64,000 bases of DNA from Streptomyces sp. NBC_01260. Its GTDB lineage: Bacteria > Actinomycetota > Actinomycetes > Streptomycetales > Streptomycetaceae. The notes below the pieces were generated by a model. It was not told the DNA's origin and made no database searches. It was given only the letters and a program-made list of their open reading frames with translations. Location of the stretch: the NCBI RefSeq assembly GCF_036226405.1, contig NZ_CP108464.1, positions 7,564,001-7,628,000 on the forward strand, given 5' to 3'. Below, in pieces: positions 34,650 through 42,478 of this stretch (position 1 is the first letter of the stretch; each line of letters opens with the position of its first letter). The position numbers were made by a program, and so were the translations under genes.

Positions 34650-34825
34650 CGTCAGCCGCCTGTGAAGGATGACCTGTCGGGTTCGGGCTGGCGAAGTTGC
34701 CCGGCCGCACAAGGCGGCTTCACCCCGAGGGACAACCGGAGGTCCGGTCGGCCCGTTGTGCTCGGGTCCTCCACTCCTGCCGATCCACTCCTGTCGACCA
34801 GGCATCCGGGCGGCGGCAGGACTCG
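34650..34825 (-). promoter_or_regulatory. ydaO/yuaA-type c-di-AMP riboswitch
   Basis: In the leader of the NlpC/P60 gene the minus strand reads CCGAACCCGACAGG...CACAGGCGGC (34655-34687), close to the conserved 3' core of the ydaO class. Upstream it has GAGGACCCGAG and CTCGGGGTGAAGCC, matching the GGGGGACCC / GGGGTGAA blocks, and GCCGCC near 34810 that can pair with GGCGGC to close P1. This class in actinobacteria controls wall-hydrolase genes, exactly the gene type found here. The exact 5' border is uncertain. The remaining gap to 35143 shows no gene. Confidence 0.75.
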
Positions 34826-35143
34826 GCGTCCGCCCGGACCGCCCCGCCGCGGTGGCGGGGGCTTGTCGTCCCAGGGATCTTGACTCACCGACCGCCGGAT
34901 TTCCGAGGTGAAACGGTGACATGTGAGGCTCATCACGACTGATCTGATCGGGTGGACAGGGGGTTTTACGGGGAGTTGCCGGGCCTCCCCTGCCCGTGCC
35001 GTACCAGCGGCGAAACGGGAGATTTCACCCATGGGCCACCTCGAAAGCGCAAGTTGAGCTGTCCCTCCTGCGAGGTGACACCTACGCCGAACGAGCGAGA
35101 TAATTCGGTCCACCCGTCGGGCGTGTCGGCGCAATGGAGTTGA

Positions 35144-35452
35144 TCAACTCGTCGGGGCCGGCGGCACGGTGACCCGCCCGGCGCGGCGCTCGCCGTCCAG
35201 TACCCGTAGCGCCCGCGTCAACGTGGCGGAGTGGATCCGGGCTTCACCCCGCTCGTGCATCAGTGCGAGCGCGTCCCGCAGCGCCGCGGCGTGCGAGGCG
35301 AGTGCCTGTGCGGCGCGCAGGGCCCGGTAGGTGTCGTCGGCGCGGGCCGGGTTGATCCGGCCCAACTGGTCGACTACCTCCAGATAGCGGTCGATGAACT
35401 CGCCCTCCGCGCGGGTCAGGGCGGGCAGCGGCGGGAACTCCGGTGGCTGCAT
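35144..35452 (-). CDS. Hypothetical protein, 102 aa, coupled to ClpP-like gene
   Basis: Not recognised. A 102-residue, mostly helical protein (EGEFIDRYLEVVDQLGRINP, LASHAAALRDALALMHERG) with good codon bias. It starts 7 bases after the ClpP-like stop codon, so the two are in one operon and may work together. No membrane segment, signal or DNA-binding motif was seen. Could be an adaptor or a small partner of the ClpP-like protein (guess from position). Confidence 0.6.
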   Translation of the reverse strand: MQPPEFPPLPALTRAEGEFIDRYLEVVDQLGRINPARADDTYRALRAAQALASHAAALRDALALMHERGEARIHSATLTRALRVLDGERRAGRVTVPPAPTS

Positions 35453-35459
35453 CGGGGCT

Positions 35460-36095
35460 TCACCGCGCGACGGGCGGTGGCAGTGCGGGCCCGCGGCTCT
35501 GCACGATGTGGTCGATCAGCCCATAGGCCTTGGCGCCCTCGGCGTCGAGGATGAGATCGCGCTCGGTGTCGGCGGTGATCTGCTCGGCGGAGCGTCCGGT
35601 GTGGCGGACCAGCATGCCCGTCAGCGTCTCGCGCATCCGGGCCAGTTCCCGGGCCTCGATCTCCAGGTCGGACGGCTGCCCCTGCAACGGTTCGGCGAGT
35701 TCCGGCTGTTGCATCACGACCCGTGCGCCGGGCAGCGCGTGCCGTCGGCCGGGGGCTCCCGCGGCCAGCAGTACGGCCGCGCCGGCGCCCGCCTGGCCGA
35801 GGCAGAAGGTCTCCACCTCGCAGGTGAGGAACGCCATCGTGTCGTAGACCGCGGTCATGGCTCCGAACGAGCCGCCGGGGGAGTTGATGTAGAGCTGGAT
35901 GGGCCGGTCGGGTGCGTCGTGCTCCAGGTACATGAACTGCGCGACCAGGTCGTTGGCCGCAGTGTCGTCGACCGGGGTGCCGAGGAAGACGACCCGTTCG
36001 GCCAGCAGTTTGGAGTACGGGTCGAGCGTGCGGGTCCCCTGGGACGTGCGCTCGGTGAACTCGGGCAGTACGTAGCGGGCGGCGGGGCGGTGCAT
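35460..36095 (-). CDS. ClpP-like protein lacking catalytic Ser and His
   Basis: A 211-residue ClpP-fold protein: [60 protein letters not shown] and [19 protein letters not shown] follow the family closely. The active site is not kept. The motif GQAASMGA reads GQAGAGAA, putting Ala104 in place of the nucleophile Ser, and RVMIHQP reads RVVMQQP with Gln129 for the catalytic His. The Asp (TERD, Asp180) remains. It is therefore probably an inactive subunit, comparable in principle to ClpR of plants and cyanobacteria, acting in mixed rings or as a regulator. Start ATG 36095; no ATPase gene nearby. Confidence 0.88.
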   Translation of the reverse strand: MHRPAARYVLPEFTERTSQGTRTLDPYSKLLAERVVFLGTPVDDTAANDLVAQFMYLEHDAPDRPIQLYINSPGGSFGAMTAVYDTMAFLTCEVETFCLGQAGAGAAVLLAAGAPGRRHALPGARVVMQQPELAEPLQGQPSDLEIEARELARMRETLTGMLVRHTGRSAEQITADTERDLILDAEGAKAYGLIDHIVQSRGPALPPPVAR

Positions 36096-36162
36096 GGCGA
36101 AGACCTCTCCTCCGGGGCGCGCAGGGGCCCGTGGGGGTGCCTGCGCGCGCTTCTGTGGAAAA

Positions 36163-36187
36163 TGTACAGGACGTACAGAAGATTATG
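36163..36187 (-). promoter_or_regulatory. Promoter -10 box and dyad upstream of ClpP-like gene
   Basis: On the minus strand CATAAT (36187-36182) is a good -10 box. Just downstream TGTAC-N5-GTACA (36163-36177) is a perfect 5+5 dyad near the expected transcription start, and the same bases can be read as two direct CTGTAC copies. Likely a repressor or activator site for the ClpP-like operon. Confidence 0.45.
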
Positions 36188-36277
36188 GTGAGGAGCGTGC
36201 CCTAGTGATCCAAGGGAAACAACAGATCAGACGCGGTTTCGCTCTTGGCTTGAGAGACGAAATCTGACAATCTCTCA

Positions 36278-36730
36278 CACAGCAGGTCGAGAGGGCCCGT
36301 CCTTGAAGCCCAGCAGGGCCTCCAACTGCGCGGACGCCGACCGCATGTCATCGGCCGTCGGATGTACGTACACCCGCTTGGTGAAGCCGACGTTCGTGTG
36401 CGCTGCCCACGCCGCCAGAACCGTGTCCGGCACACCGTTCATCGCCAGGAACGTGAGACAGCTGTGGCGGGCTTCGTGCAGGCGTGTCAGCCTTCCGGGC
36501 CTTGCGCGGGACGGTGATGTACTCGGCGACGTTCCGGGCCACCACGCGGCGCCTGACGGCCAGCCGGAGGGCTGCGCACAGGCGGCCCAGCCCCGTCGGC
36601 CGTCGTCGTGCGCAGGCCGGTGCCGGCCCTTCCTCCGCGGCGCCGCGCCGACACCAGCAGCCAGGCGACCATCGACTTGACGTGCTCTTCCGTGCGCTCC
36701 TGCAGGCGCAGGTGGCCCGGGCGCATGCGT
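36278..36730 (-). pseudogene. Tyrosine-type integrase relic (C-terminal half, several frameshifts)
   Basis: The minus strand encodes pieces of an actinobacterial phage/ICE integrase in different frames: HVKSMVAWLLVSARRRG (about 36640-36690), RLCAALRLAVRRRVVARNVA (about 36530-36600), and the catalytic end LHEARHSCLTFLAMNGVP, DTVLAAWAAHTNVGFTKRVY (36290-36490) with the Arg and the nucleophile Tyr of the family. At least two frameshifts separate them and the N-terminal DNA-binding domain is missing, so it is inactive. It marks one end of a decayed integrative element; the region 36188-36277 next to it may hold an attachment remnant but no tRNA was seen. Confidence 0.75.
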
Positions 36731-36731
36731 G

Positions 36732-37120
36732 GAGGCGGGGGTCGCCGCTCGGGCCGGCTTGGAACGGCAAGCGCATGCGGCGCTCGGTCTGGCCTGGTAC
36801 GACATCGAGGAGCGGGCCGCCGGCGACCCGTCGGGCAGCAGCTTCGGGTCGGGGCACCTACGGGGCTTCGAAGGCGTGTGTGAGCTATACGTCGGTGATC
36901 CGGGGCGGGCGCACGACCGGTTCGAGGCGTCGGCGTCGGAGCTGGTCGCACCTCGGGAACGGGTGCAACGGGCGATCGTGACGACGGACCAGGCGCCGGC
37001 CCGTATCCGGATGGGTGACCCTCGGTCGGCCGCTGATCTCCTGCACGGGTGCGTTCTTGCCGCGAGGGGGCGCGCCCGCAGGACCGTCATCGGCAGTGCT
37101 CCGCCCGCGGCAGCAGGAGT
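36732..37120 (+). pseudogene. C-terminal fragment of an XRE-type regulator
   Basis: The plus strand reads ALGLAWYDIEERAAGDPSGS, FEGVCELYVGDPGRAHDRF and VTTDQAPARIRMGDPRSAAD, which is the TPR-like C-terminal part of a Streptomyces XRE-family regulator of the kind carried by integrative elements. The helix-turn-helix part and start are missing (it begins at the integrase relic) and the 3' end runs into the opposite strand of the monooxygenase gene. A truncated remnant. Confidence 0.6.
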
Positions 37121-38790
37121 CAGGCGAAGGTTCGGCGCAGATGCGCCGTCAGGCGTTCCGGTACGGCCGGGTGGAAGCGTCCGGAGAGGTAGCCGTCCGG
37201 GCGGATCAGGAGGGCCTCGCCGTCACGCGGCGCATAGGCGTCGCGGAACTCGCCCGCCGCGTCGCGCACCCGCGGCGGGCGCAGGCCGACCGGGCGGGCG
37301 TCCTCCGGCACCTCTGCGGCGGTGATCAGATAGGCGTCGAGCAGGCCGTGGGCAGCGCGATGCGCCGCGGCGGCGCAGGCCTCGAGCTGGGCGGCGCCGT
37401 CGCCCGAGGCGTGCTCCGAGTCCGCGAACAGCAGCAGCACGTGCCGCGGGGTGCGCAGCAGGTCGAACAGCCGTCGCGGGTAGGAGGCGAGGTCGCTCAG
37501 CAGGCCGCGGCAGTCCGGTGCCCGGTCGCCGGGGGCAGGACCGGCCGCGGGTGTGCCGTCCGCCGCCTGCTGCTGGACCAACGGGCTGTCCGGGTAGGCG
37601 ACCAGCAGTTGGGCCTGGCGCCGCAGCAGCATCTCGGCGTCGTCCCCGTCGCTGCTGAGGCCGGTGCCGGCATGGCGGACGGTGCGGGCATGGTGGACGG
37701 TGCGGCCGACCACCTCCTGCGCGACCGGGTGGCGTTCGGCGTGATAGCTCTCCAGCACGTCGTCCGTGGCCAGACCGCGGACGGTCAGGGCCAGCTTCCA
37801 GGCGAGGTTGTAGGCGTCCTGCACGCCGGTGTTCAGACCCTGCCCGCCGATAGGCGGGTGGATGTGCGCGGCGTCCCCGGCGACGAAGAGGCGGCCGTTC
37901 CGGTAGCGGTCCACCATGCGGTGGCTGGTCCGGAAGGCGGACGACCAGCGCAGCGTGGAGGCGGTCGTCGGCTCCGGGGCCAGCCGGTCGAGCACGGCCT
38001 GGATCTGGCCGAGGTCCGGTCCGTGGCCCCCCAGGCCGAGGCCGATCCCATCCGGCGCGCTCGAGCCGCCTTCGCCCCCCGCTTGGGAGCCGGGGCGCAG
38101 CATCGACAGCCAGTACCGCCGAACGCCCGGCATCGGAATGCAGACGAGCATGTCGTCCATCGCACCGTTCGCGTCCCGGTTCACGGCCCGCATGCTGTAG
38201 CCGGCGGGCAGTTCCCAGTCGACCTCGACGTCGCCGATCATGTACTGCTCGGGGAAGGCGTCGCCCTCGAAGGTCAGCCCGGCCGCCTTGCGGACCAGGC
38301 TGTGCGCGCCGTCGCAGCCCACGACGTAGCGGGCGTGCAGACGCTCGATCCGGCCGTCCGCGTGCGCGAGGACGGCCTCGACCTCGTCCGGGCGCATCTC
38401 CACCGAGCGGAGCTCGGTCGCCCGCTCCACCTCCGTGCCGAAGCCGGCAAGATGCTCGGCGAGCAGCCGCTCGGTCGCGGACTGGGGCAGCGTGGCGAAG
38501 GGATAGGGGATCTCGGGCGACAGAGTCAGCTCGACCCGGGGGGCCGGCTTGCCGTCGATGAAGACCAGCTGGCCCAGGTGCGGCACCGCGTGGTCCAGCA
38601 CCCCGCGGACCAGGCCCATGGTGTCCCACACCTCCAGCGTGCGGGGCAGGACGCCGATGGCCTTGGCATAGGGTTTCGGGACGGCCAGCCGATCGACGAT
38701 GCGGCAGCCCACGCCGTGTCGCCGCAGCTCGGCCGCCGCCGTCAGGCCCACCGGGCCTGCGCCCACCACGAGTACGTCGACATCGGCCAT
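37120..38790 (-). CDS. FAD-dependent aromatic monooxygenase
   Basis: A 556-residue flavoprotein hydroxylase of the PheA/TfdB-type group. FAD binding is shown by VLVVGAGPVGLTAAAELRR at the N-terminus, by YVVGCDGAHSLVRKAAGL near residue 155 and by GRLFVAGDAAHIHPPIGGQG near residue 305. The C-terminal ~150 residues form the thioredoxin-like domain usual in this class (EALLIRPDGYLSGRF). It would hydroxylate an aromatic or polyketide-type substrate using NAD(P)H and O2. ATG 38790 has GGGAGCC 6-12 bases upstream. It is intact although it lies among decayed integrative-element genes, so it may be cargo under selection. Confidence 0.9.
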   Translation of the reverse strand: MADVDVLVVGAGPVGLTAAAELRRHGVGCRIVDRLAVPKPYAKAIGVLPRTLEVWDTMGLVRGVLDHAVPHLGQLVFIDGKPAPRVELTLSPEIPYPFATLPQSATERLLAEHLAGFGTEVERATELRSVEMRPDEVEAVLAHADGRIERLHARYVVGCDGAHSLVRKAAGLTFEGDAFPEQYMIGDVEVDWELPAGYSMRAVNRDANGAMDDMLVCIPMPGVRRYWLSMLRPGSQAGGEGGSSAPDGIGLGLGGHGPDLGQIQAVLDRLAPEPTTASTLRWSSAFRTSHRMVDRYRNGRLFVAGDAAHIHPPIGGQGLNTGVQDAYNLAWKLALTVRGLATDDVLESYHAERHPVAQEVVGRTVHHARTVRHAGTGLSSDGDDAEMLLRRQAQLLVAYPDSPLVQQQAADGTPAAGPAPGDRAPDCRGLLSDLASYPRRLFDLLRTPRHVLLLFADSEHASGDGAAQLEACAAAAHRAAHGLLDAYLITAAEVPEDARPVGLRPPRVRDAAGEFRDAYAPRDGEALLIRPDGYLSGRFHPAVPERLTAHLRRTFA

Positions 38791-38855
38791 GATCAGGCTC
38801 CCTCGTCGTCCGGCTTGCTTTCCGAGCCGTGTGCTGCACCAGGTTGCGCCGACCC

Positions 38856-38908
38856 GAAAGGGTTGAGGTTCCCCCGCAGTGCGGAACCGGAGAAATCAAA
38901 ACCCTTTC
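38856..38908. promoter_or_regulatory. Inverted repeat upstream of the monooxygenase
   Basis: GAAAGGGTT (38856-38864) and AACCCTTTC (38900-38908) are perfect inverted copies, 35 bases apart, in the short leader of the monooxygenase gene. Possible two-site operator or a stem in the transcript. TTGGCA nearby on the minus strand (38917-38912) may be a -35 box. Confidence 0.4.
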
Positions 38909-38920
38909 TTTGCCAATAGC

Positions 38921-39151
38921 TTACCGAGCCACATGAGACGGCGTCTTGAACCGTGTCCTATGTGGGGTCGGCCCGTTGGCCTGTGTAGAGCGCCGCGGCG
39001 ATACGGCGCCCCCCGGTCGGGCCGAGCTCCAACGTTCCGTCGTCCGTCTTGATTTCAGGCGGATGTCGCCCGAGTCGAGGGTGGTGACGGTGGTGGTGCC
39101 GTTCGCGTTCTTACGCGGCTGAGGGGCCACGATGGGCCGGTCCTGGCTCAT
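38921..39151 (-). pseudogene. Small integrative-element gene, frameshifted
   Basis: From ATG 39151 the reading SQDRPIVAPQPRKNANGTTT / VTTLDSGDIRLK is regular, but then a one-base loss (around 39053) puts the rest out of frame. The neighbouring frame continues sensibly as IKTDDGTLELGPTGGRRIAA / ALYTGQRADPT and stops near 38958. The original gene would have been about 65 codons. Function unknown; such short genes accompany pSAM2-like elements. Its ATG overlaps the old stop of the upstream gene (ATGA). Confidence 0.6.
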
Positions 39152-39550
39152 GTCTGGTCCTCGACGATCGGCACGAGCAGCTTCCGCACGACACTCGCCC
39201 GAGCCGACTGCGGCAGGGACCGCAGCAGCACGATGACGGGGTCCGGGCGCATCTCCCCCGTGCGGTCCAGGACCCCCTGAATGCCGTAAGGGGATCGACT
39301 CGACCTCGACCACGGTCGGACCGAACGCCTTCAGTAGCACCGGAACCGGCAGCATCTTCACGTGGACGGTCAGATCGGCTGCGTCCAGGCCGCGCTGCTC
39401 CAGGTGGTCGGCCCGCGCCGCGGCCAGCCGCTCGTTCATCTGCCGCAGCGCGTGCAGGTGGGTTTCAGTCCGGCGAATCTCCGCCTCGACGTCCGTGGGC
39501 GTGGAGTAGCCCATCGCCTCGCCGTAGTTCGCGTTCGCCCGGTACGCCAT
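39148..39550 (-). pseudogene. Integrative-element gene of unknown function, frameshifted
   Basis: From ATG 39550 it reads AYRANANYGEAMGYSTPTDV and a coiled helix RTETHLHALRQMNERLAAAR, then VHVKMLPVPVLLKAFGPTVV. An extra base near 39288 shifts the frame. The expected continuation YGIQGVLDRTGEMRPDPVIV / LLRSLPQSARASVVRKLLVP is in another frame and ends with TGA at 39150, overlapping the next gene. Without the extra base it would be about 130 residues. Not recognised; probably part of the same decayed element. Confidence 0.6.
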
Positions 39551-39559
39551 GTACGGGAC

Positions 39560-39745
39560 CTACGAGCCGTCCCTGTCGGTGGTGTGGGGCCACTGGCACC
39601 AGCTGGGGCACTCCTCAACGAGGACGCCGCCGTCCTTGAGCTGGTAGGTGGTGGTGCGGTCCTCGACCGGCGCGGCAATGAACGCGGGGGTGACGATGCC
39701 GCCGCACGGCTTGAACGTGGCGGGGGCGGAAGTGGAAGTACGCAC
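39560..39745 (-). CDS. Small protein with ECPSWC motif (DUF6907-like)
   Basis: A 61-residue protein starting at GTG 39745, where GAGGAG lies 6 bases upstream. It has TTYQLKDGGVLVEECPSWCQ near the end; the CPxWC motif with nearby His is typical of small proteins carried by Streptomyces integrative elements and plasmids (DUF6907-like). Its two cysteines and His could bind a metal. It ends 9 bases before the next, frameshifted gene. The 265 bases upstream (39746-40010) hold no gene that could be recognised. Confidence 0.6.
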   Translation of the reverse strand: MRTSTSAPATFKPCGGIVTPAFIAAPVEDRTTTYQLKDGGVLVEECPSWCQWPHTTDRDGS

Positions 39746-40010
39746 GGTGATCTCCTCGAAGCAGAGCAGGTTTCGTGGGGCCCCGTCCGGCGGGCATGGA
39801 CACACAGGCCGGGGCCGTCCCGAGACGGCGGGACACCGGGGTGGAGCAGGAGCAGGGAGGTCAGGCGGCTCTACCGTCTTGATCGGGTTGATCGAGCCGT
39901 TCGCAGGGTTGGGTAGCCCAGGGGTGCTGGGTGTGGCTATCAGGCGGCTGCCGTCTCGTGGCTCTCCTCGCTTCGCCGCCCGGCGCCCCACGACGACTCG
40001 GCCGCCGATT

Positions 40011-41711
40011 AAGGGCTTGCAGATCATTAACACGGTGTCTTGATCTTGATGCTGGTGTCGCCGGTCAGTGCGAGGACCCTGGCTTGGAGGACTGTGAGGG
40101 ACGCGGGTGGGGTCTTCGCGGGCGGGATAGTGATGCCCTGGGCCTCGAGCAGTCTTCTGTTCTTGAGGAGAGTGCGGTGCATGGCCGTGCGGCTGCTGGC
40201 GAACAGTACGGCGAGTGGTTCCGCGGCCAGGGCGACCCGCAGGTGGAGCACGGTGGCCAGGACCTGTTCAGGGAAGGTAAGTCGGGGTGGGCGACCTCGC
40301 TGAGTATCCCCGTCGGGAGCCAACATTGTCGTGAGGTTGTCCAGTTGCTGGCGGGGCATCCCGGTCAGGGAAGGATCGGTCAGTAGGGCCTGGTCCCACT
40401 GTGTGTCAGCGGCCTGCGGGGCTCGTGCCGCCGGGATGGCAGGGCGTGTCTGGGGGTGCAGTGCATAGTTCCAGTCGGCGTGGAAGGCATGCCGGGTCAG
40501 CGGCAGGGCAGCCATCTCTGCGTCGCCGATCTTCACCCCGATGGGATAGCTGTTGGTGTCAAGCGCGGCTTTCACGCGCAGTCCGGTGCGGGTGGTGGTC
40601 GCTGCGATGCTGTTCACGATGACTTCGTGGCTGGTCAGCGGGCGGCCGCGCCAGTTCATGGTGATGTGCGAGAAGAGCCGGTGCTCGATCTTGTTCCACT
40701 TTGACGTGCCCGGCGGTAGGTGGCACACGGTGATGGTCAGTCCCGTTTCGGCGGCGAGCCGTGCGAGTTCGAGTTTCCAGGCCCGGGTGCGGTAACCGTT
40801 CGAGCCGCCCGCGTCGGCGGTGACGAGCAGTCGCGTCGCTTGCGGGTAGGCGGCCCGACCCTGGCCGCACCACCAGCGGCGGATCGATTCCACTGCGAAT
40901 GCGGCGGTGTCGTGATCGGTGCCCACGTTGACCCAGCCGGTGTTCGCCGCGAGGTCGTAGATCCCGTACGGGACGGCCTTGCCCAGCCGGGGGTCGGCGA
41001 AGTCATGGACGTTCACCGGCGCCGGATCAGCCGCAGGCCGCCACTGGAGACCGTTGTTCTTGAACTCGCCGACGAGTTCCTTCTTCTTGGTGTCCACGCT
41101 GATCACCGGCTGGCCAGCGTCCCGGTGATCACGGGCCTGCTCGTTGAGATAGCGGAACTGGGCATCTCGGTCGGGATGTTGGCTTCCCTCGATGGTCTTG
41201 GCGTTGGCCTGCAGACTGAAGCCTTCCTCTCGCAGCAGGTCCGCGACGGTGTCCGCACTGACTTTGTGTCCGGTTCGGGCGAGTTCCCGCGCCAGAGTGC
41301 GGGTCGACTTCACCGTCCACCGCAGCGGCGACATCGGATCGCCTCGCTCGTCTGGCTCGACAAGCGTCAGGAGAGCCGGCCGCAGCCCCGGATCGAGATC
41401 TGCGACCCTCTTGCGGCCTCCGCCCGGCCGCCGCACTCTCCCCAGAGGCTCCTCGCCGGCCTCCAACTCGGACACGCCCTTGCGGACCGTGGTCTCACTC
41501 ATCGAGGCCGCCCGCGCGACGGCCCGAACGCCACCGTGTCCCAGAGCACGGGCCTCTGCGGCCATCAGCAGCCGTCGTTGCCGCTCATCCAGATGAGGGA
41601 ACAACACCTCGAACTTCATGGTGAGTTGGGCACAGGCCTCTTCCAGGATGCGCATACCACATCAACGAGCCAAGGGACGGGAAGCAACACCTTGATGATC
41701 TGCAAGCCCTA
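40011..41711 (-). mobile_element. ISAzo13-family insertion sequence
   Basis: About 1.7 kb. The ends share AGGGCTTGCAGATCAT in inverted orientation (from 40012 on the left; ending at 41710 on the right), with imperfect continuation. One intact transposase gene fills it. The right end touches a MITE-like element directly at the bases CCCTAAGGG. Confidence 0.75.
40027..41655 (-). CDS. ISAzo13-family transposase
   Basis: A 542-residue, apparently intact transposase. An N-terminal helix-turn-helix (VRAVARAASMSETTVRKGVS) is followed by RPGGGRKRVADLDPGL and a DDE domain: first Asp in VISVDTKKKELVGEF, second in LLVTADAGGSNGYR, Glu in SKWNKIEHRLFSHITMNWRG. Length is normal for the family. The start ATG 41655 lies about 55 bases inside the right end. 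The long C-terminal part after EQVLATVLHLRVAL (an extra helix-turn-helix) is also common in this group. Confidence 0.9.
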   Translation of the reverse strand: MRILEEACAQLTMKFEVLFPHLDERQRRLLMAAEARALGHGGVRAVARAASMSETTVRKGVSELEAGEEPLGRVRRPGGGRKRVADLDPGLRPALLTLVEPDERGDPMSPLRWTVKSTRTLARELARTGHKVSADTVADLLREEGFSLQANAKTIEGSQHPDRDAQFRYLNEQARDHRDAGQPVISVDTKKKELVGEFKNNGLQWRPAADPAPVNVHDFADPRLGKAVPYGIYDLAANTGWVNVGTDHDTAAFAVESIRRWWCGQGRAAYPQATRLLVTADAGGSNGYRTRAWKLELARLAAETGLTITVCHLPPGTSKWNKIEHRLFSHITMNWRGRPLTSHEVIVNSIAATTTRTGLRVKAALDTNSYPIGVKIGDAEMAALPLTRHAFHADWNYALHPQTRPAIPAARAPQAADTQWDQALLTDPSLTGMPRQQLDNLTTMLAPDGDTQRGRPPRLTFPEQVLATVLHLRVALAAEPLAVLFASSRTAMHRTLLKNRRLLEAQGITIPPAKTPPASLTVLQARVLALTGDTSIKIKTPC

Positions 41712-41874
41712 AGGGCTGTCCCGCAATTCCCGGCGGGCGCGCGACGACAGCTACGGCACCTCGCCGCGTTGTCGGAACGTCCACATACATCCAGTATGCG
41801 GACGCCCCTCCGCCTTGCGATGCACCGCATCTGACGCCGCGCGCTGATCCGCCAGGAATTGCGGGACAGCCCTT
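41711..41874. repeat. MITE-like element, 164 bp
   Basis: Bounded by inverted repeats that read AAGGGCTGTCCCGCAATTCC at 41711-41730 and its complement at 41855-41874; the match even continues outwards for 5 more bases. No coding capacity. The inside contains CTACGGCACCTCGCCGCGTT and CCGCCTTGCGATGCACCGC, which recur in the diverged copy at 13238-13394. TA on both sides fits a TA target duplication. It may be mobilised in trans by an IS5/IS630-type transposase; which one is unknown. Confidence 0.75.
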
Positions 41875-41970
41875 AGGGCGTGCCGGTAAACAACTTGCTG
41901 TCGAACACCCTGCTTGAGCAGCGGTGTCAAGGGCTACAACACGCAAGTTAATGCTCTGCACGCCCTTAGG
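41871..41970. repeat. Second small inverted-repeat element, about 100 bp
   Basis: CCTTAGGGCGTGC (41871-41883) and GCACGCCCTTAGG (41958-41970) are perfect 13-bp inverted ends, with a further partial match inside (CAACTTGC / GCAAGTTA). It abuts the previous element and shares its CCTTA. Probably the paired ends of an otherwise deleted insertion sequence, or another MITE. Confidence 0.5.
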
Positions 41971-42054
41971 AAGTGCGAACAAGTCGCTGAGTAGAGCAAT
42001 GCCGGCGAGGTCGTCCGTGGCACGAACAGAACGAACACGCACGTCAGGAGCACG

Positions 42055-42182
42055 ATGAGCCGCATATGGGCGGGGATCGACAGCGGCAAGGGCCACCACC
42101 ACGGCCTCGCACTGGACCAGATGGCAAGACCCTGTTGTCGCGGCGGGTCGCCAACGACGAGCCGGAGCTGCTGCAGGTCCTG
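42055..42182 (+). pseudogene. IS110-type transposase, N-terminal fragment
   Basis: From ATG 42055 the reading SRIWAGIDSGKGHHHGLALD is the start of an IS110-family transposase, with the first Asp of its DEDD site. After about 25 codons one base is missing (near 42118), and the next frame continues GKTLLSRRVANDEPELLQVL. It then changes abruptly to ISL3-type sequence. A 5' fragment joined to another element. Confidence 0.65.
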
Positions 42183-42478
42183 TCCTTGGTGACGGTGAAC
42201 TGTCTGATGCGGACCCCGCTGCCACGGCGTCCGACCCCTACGGTGGCCGGAATTGACGAGTTCGCCCTGCTCAGAGGCCAGCGCTACGCGACGATCATCA
42301 TCGATGCCGATACCGGACAGAGCGTTGAGGTCCTGCCCGACCACAAGAGGGCCACGGTCACCACCTGGCTGCGTGAACACCCCGGCATTCGCCTCATGTG
42401 CCGGGACGGTTCCGGCGGTTTCGCCCGGGCCACCACCGACGCCAACCCGGGAATCGTCCAGGTCGGCGACCGGTGGCA

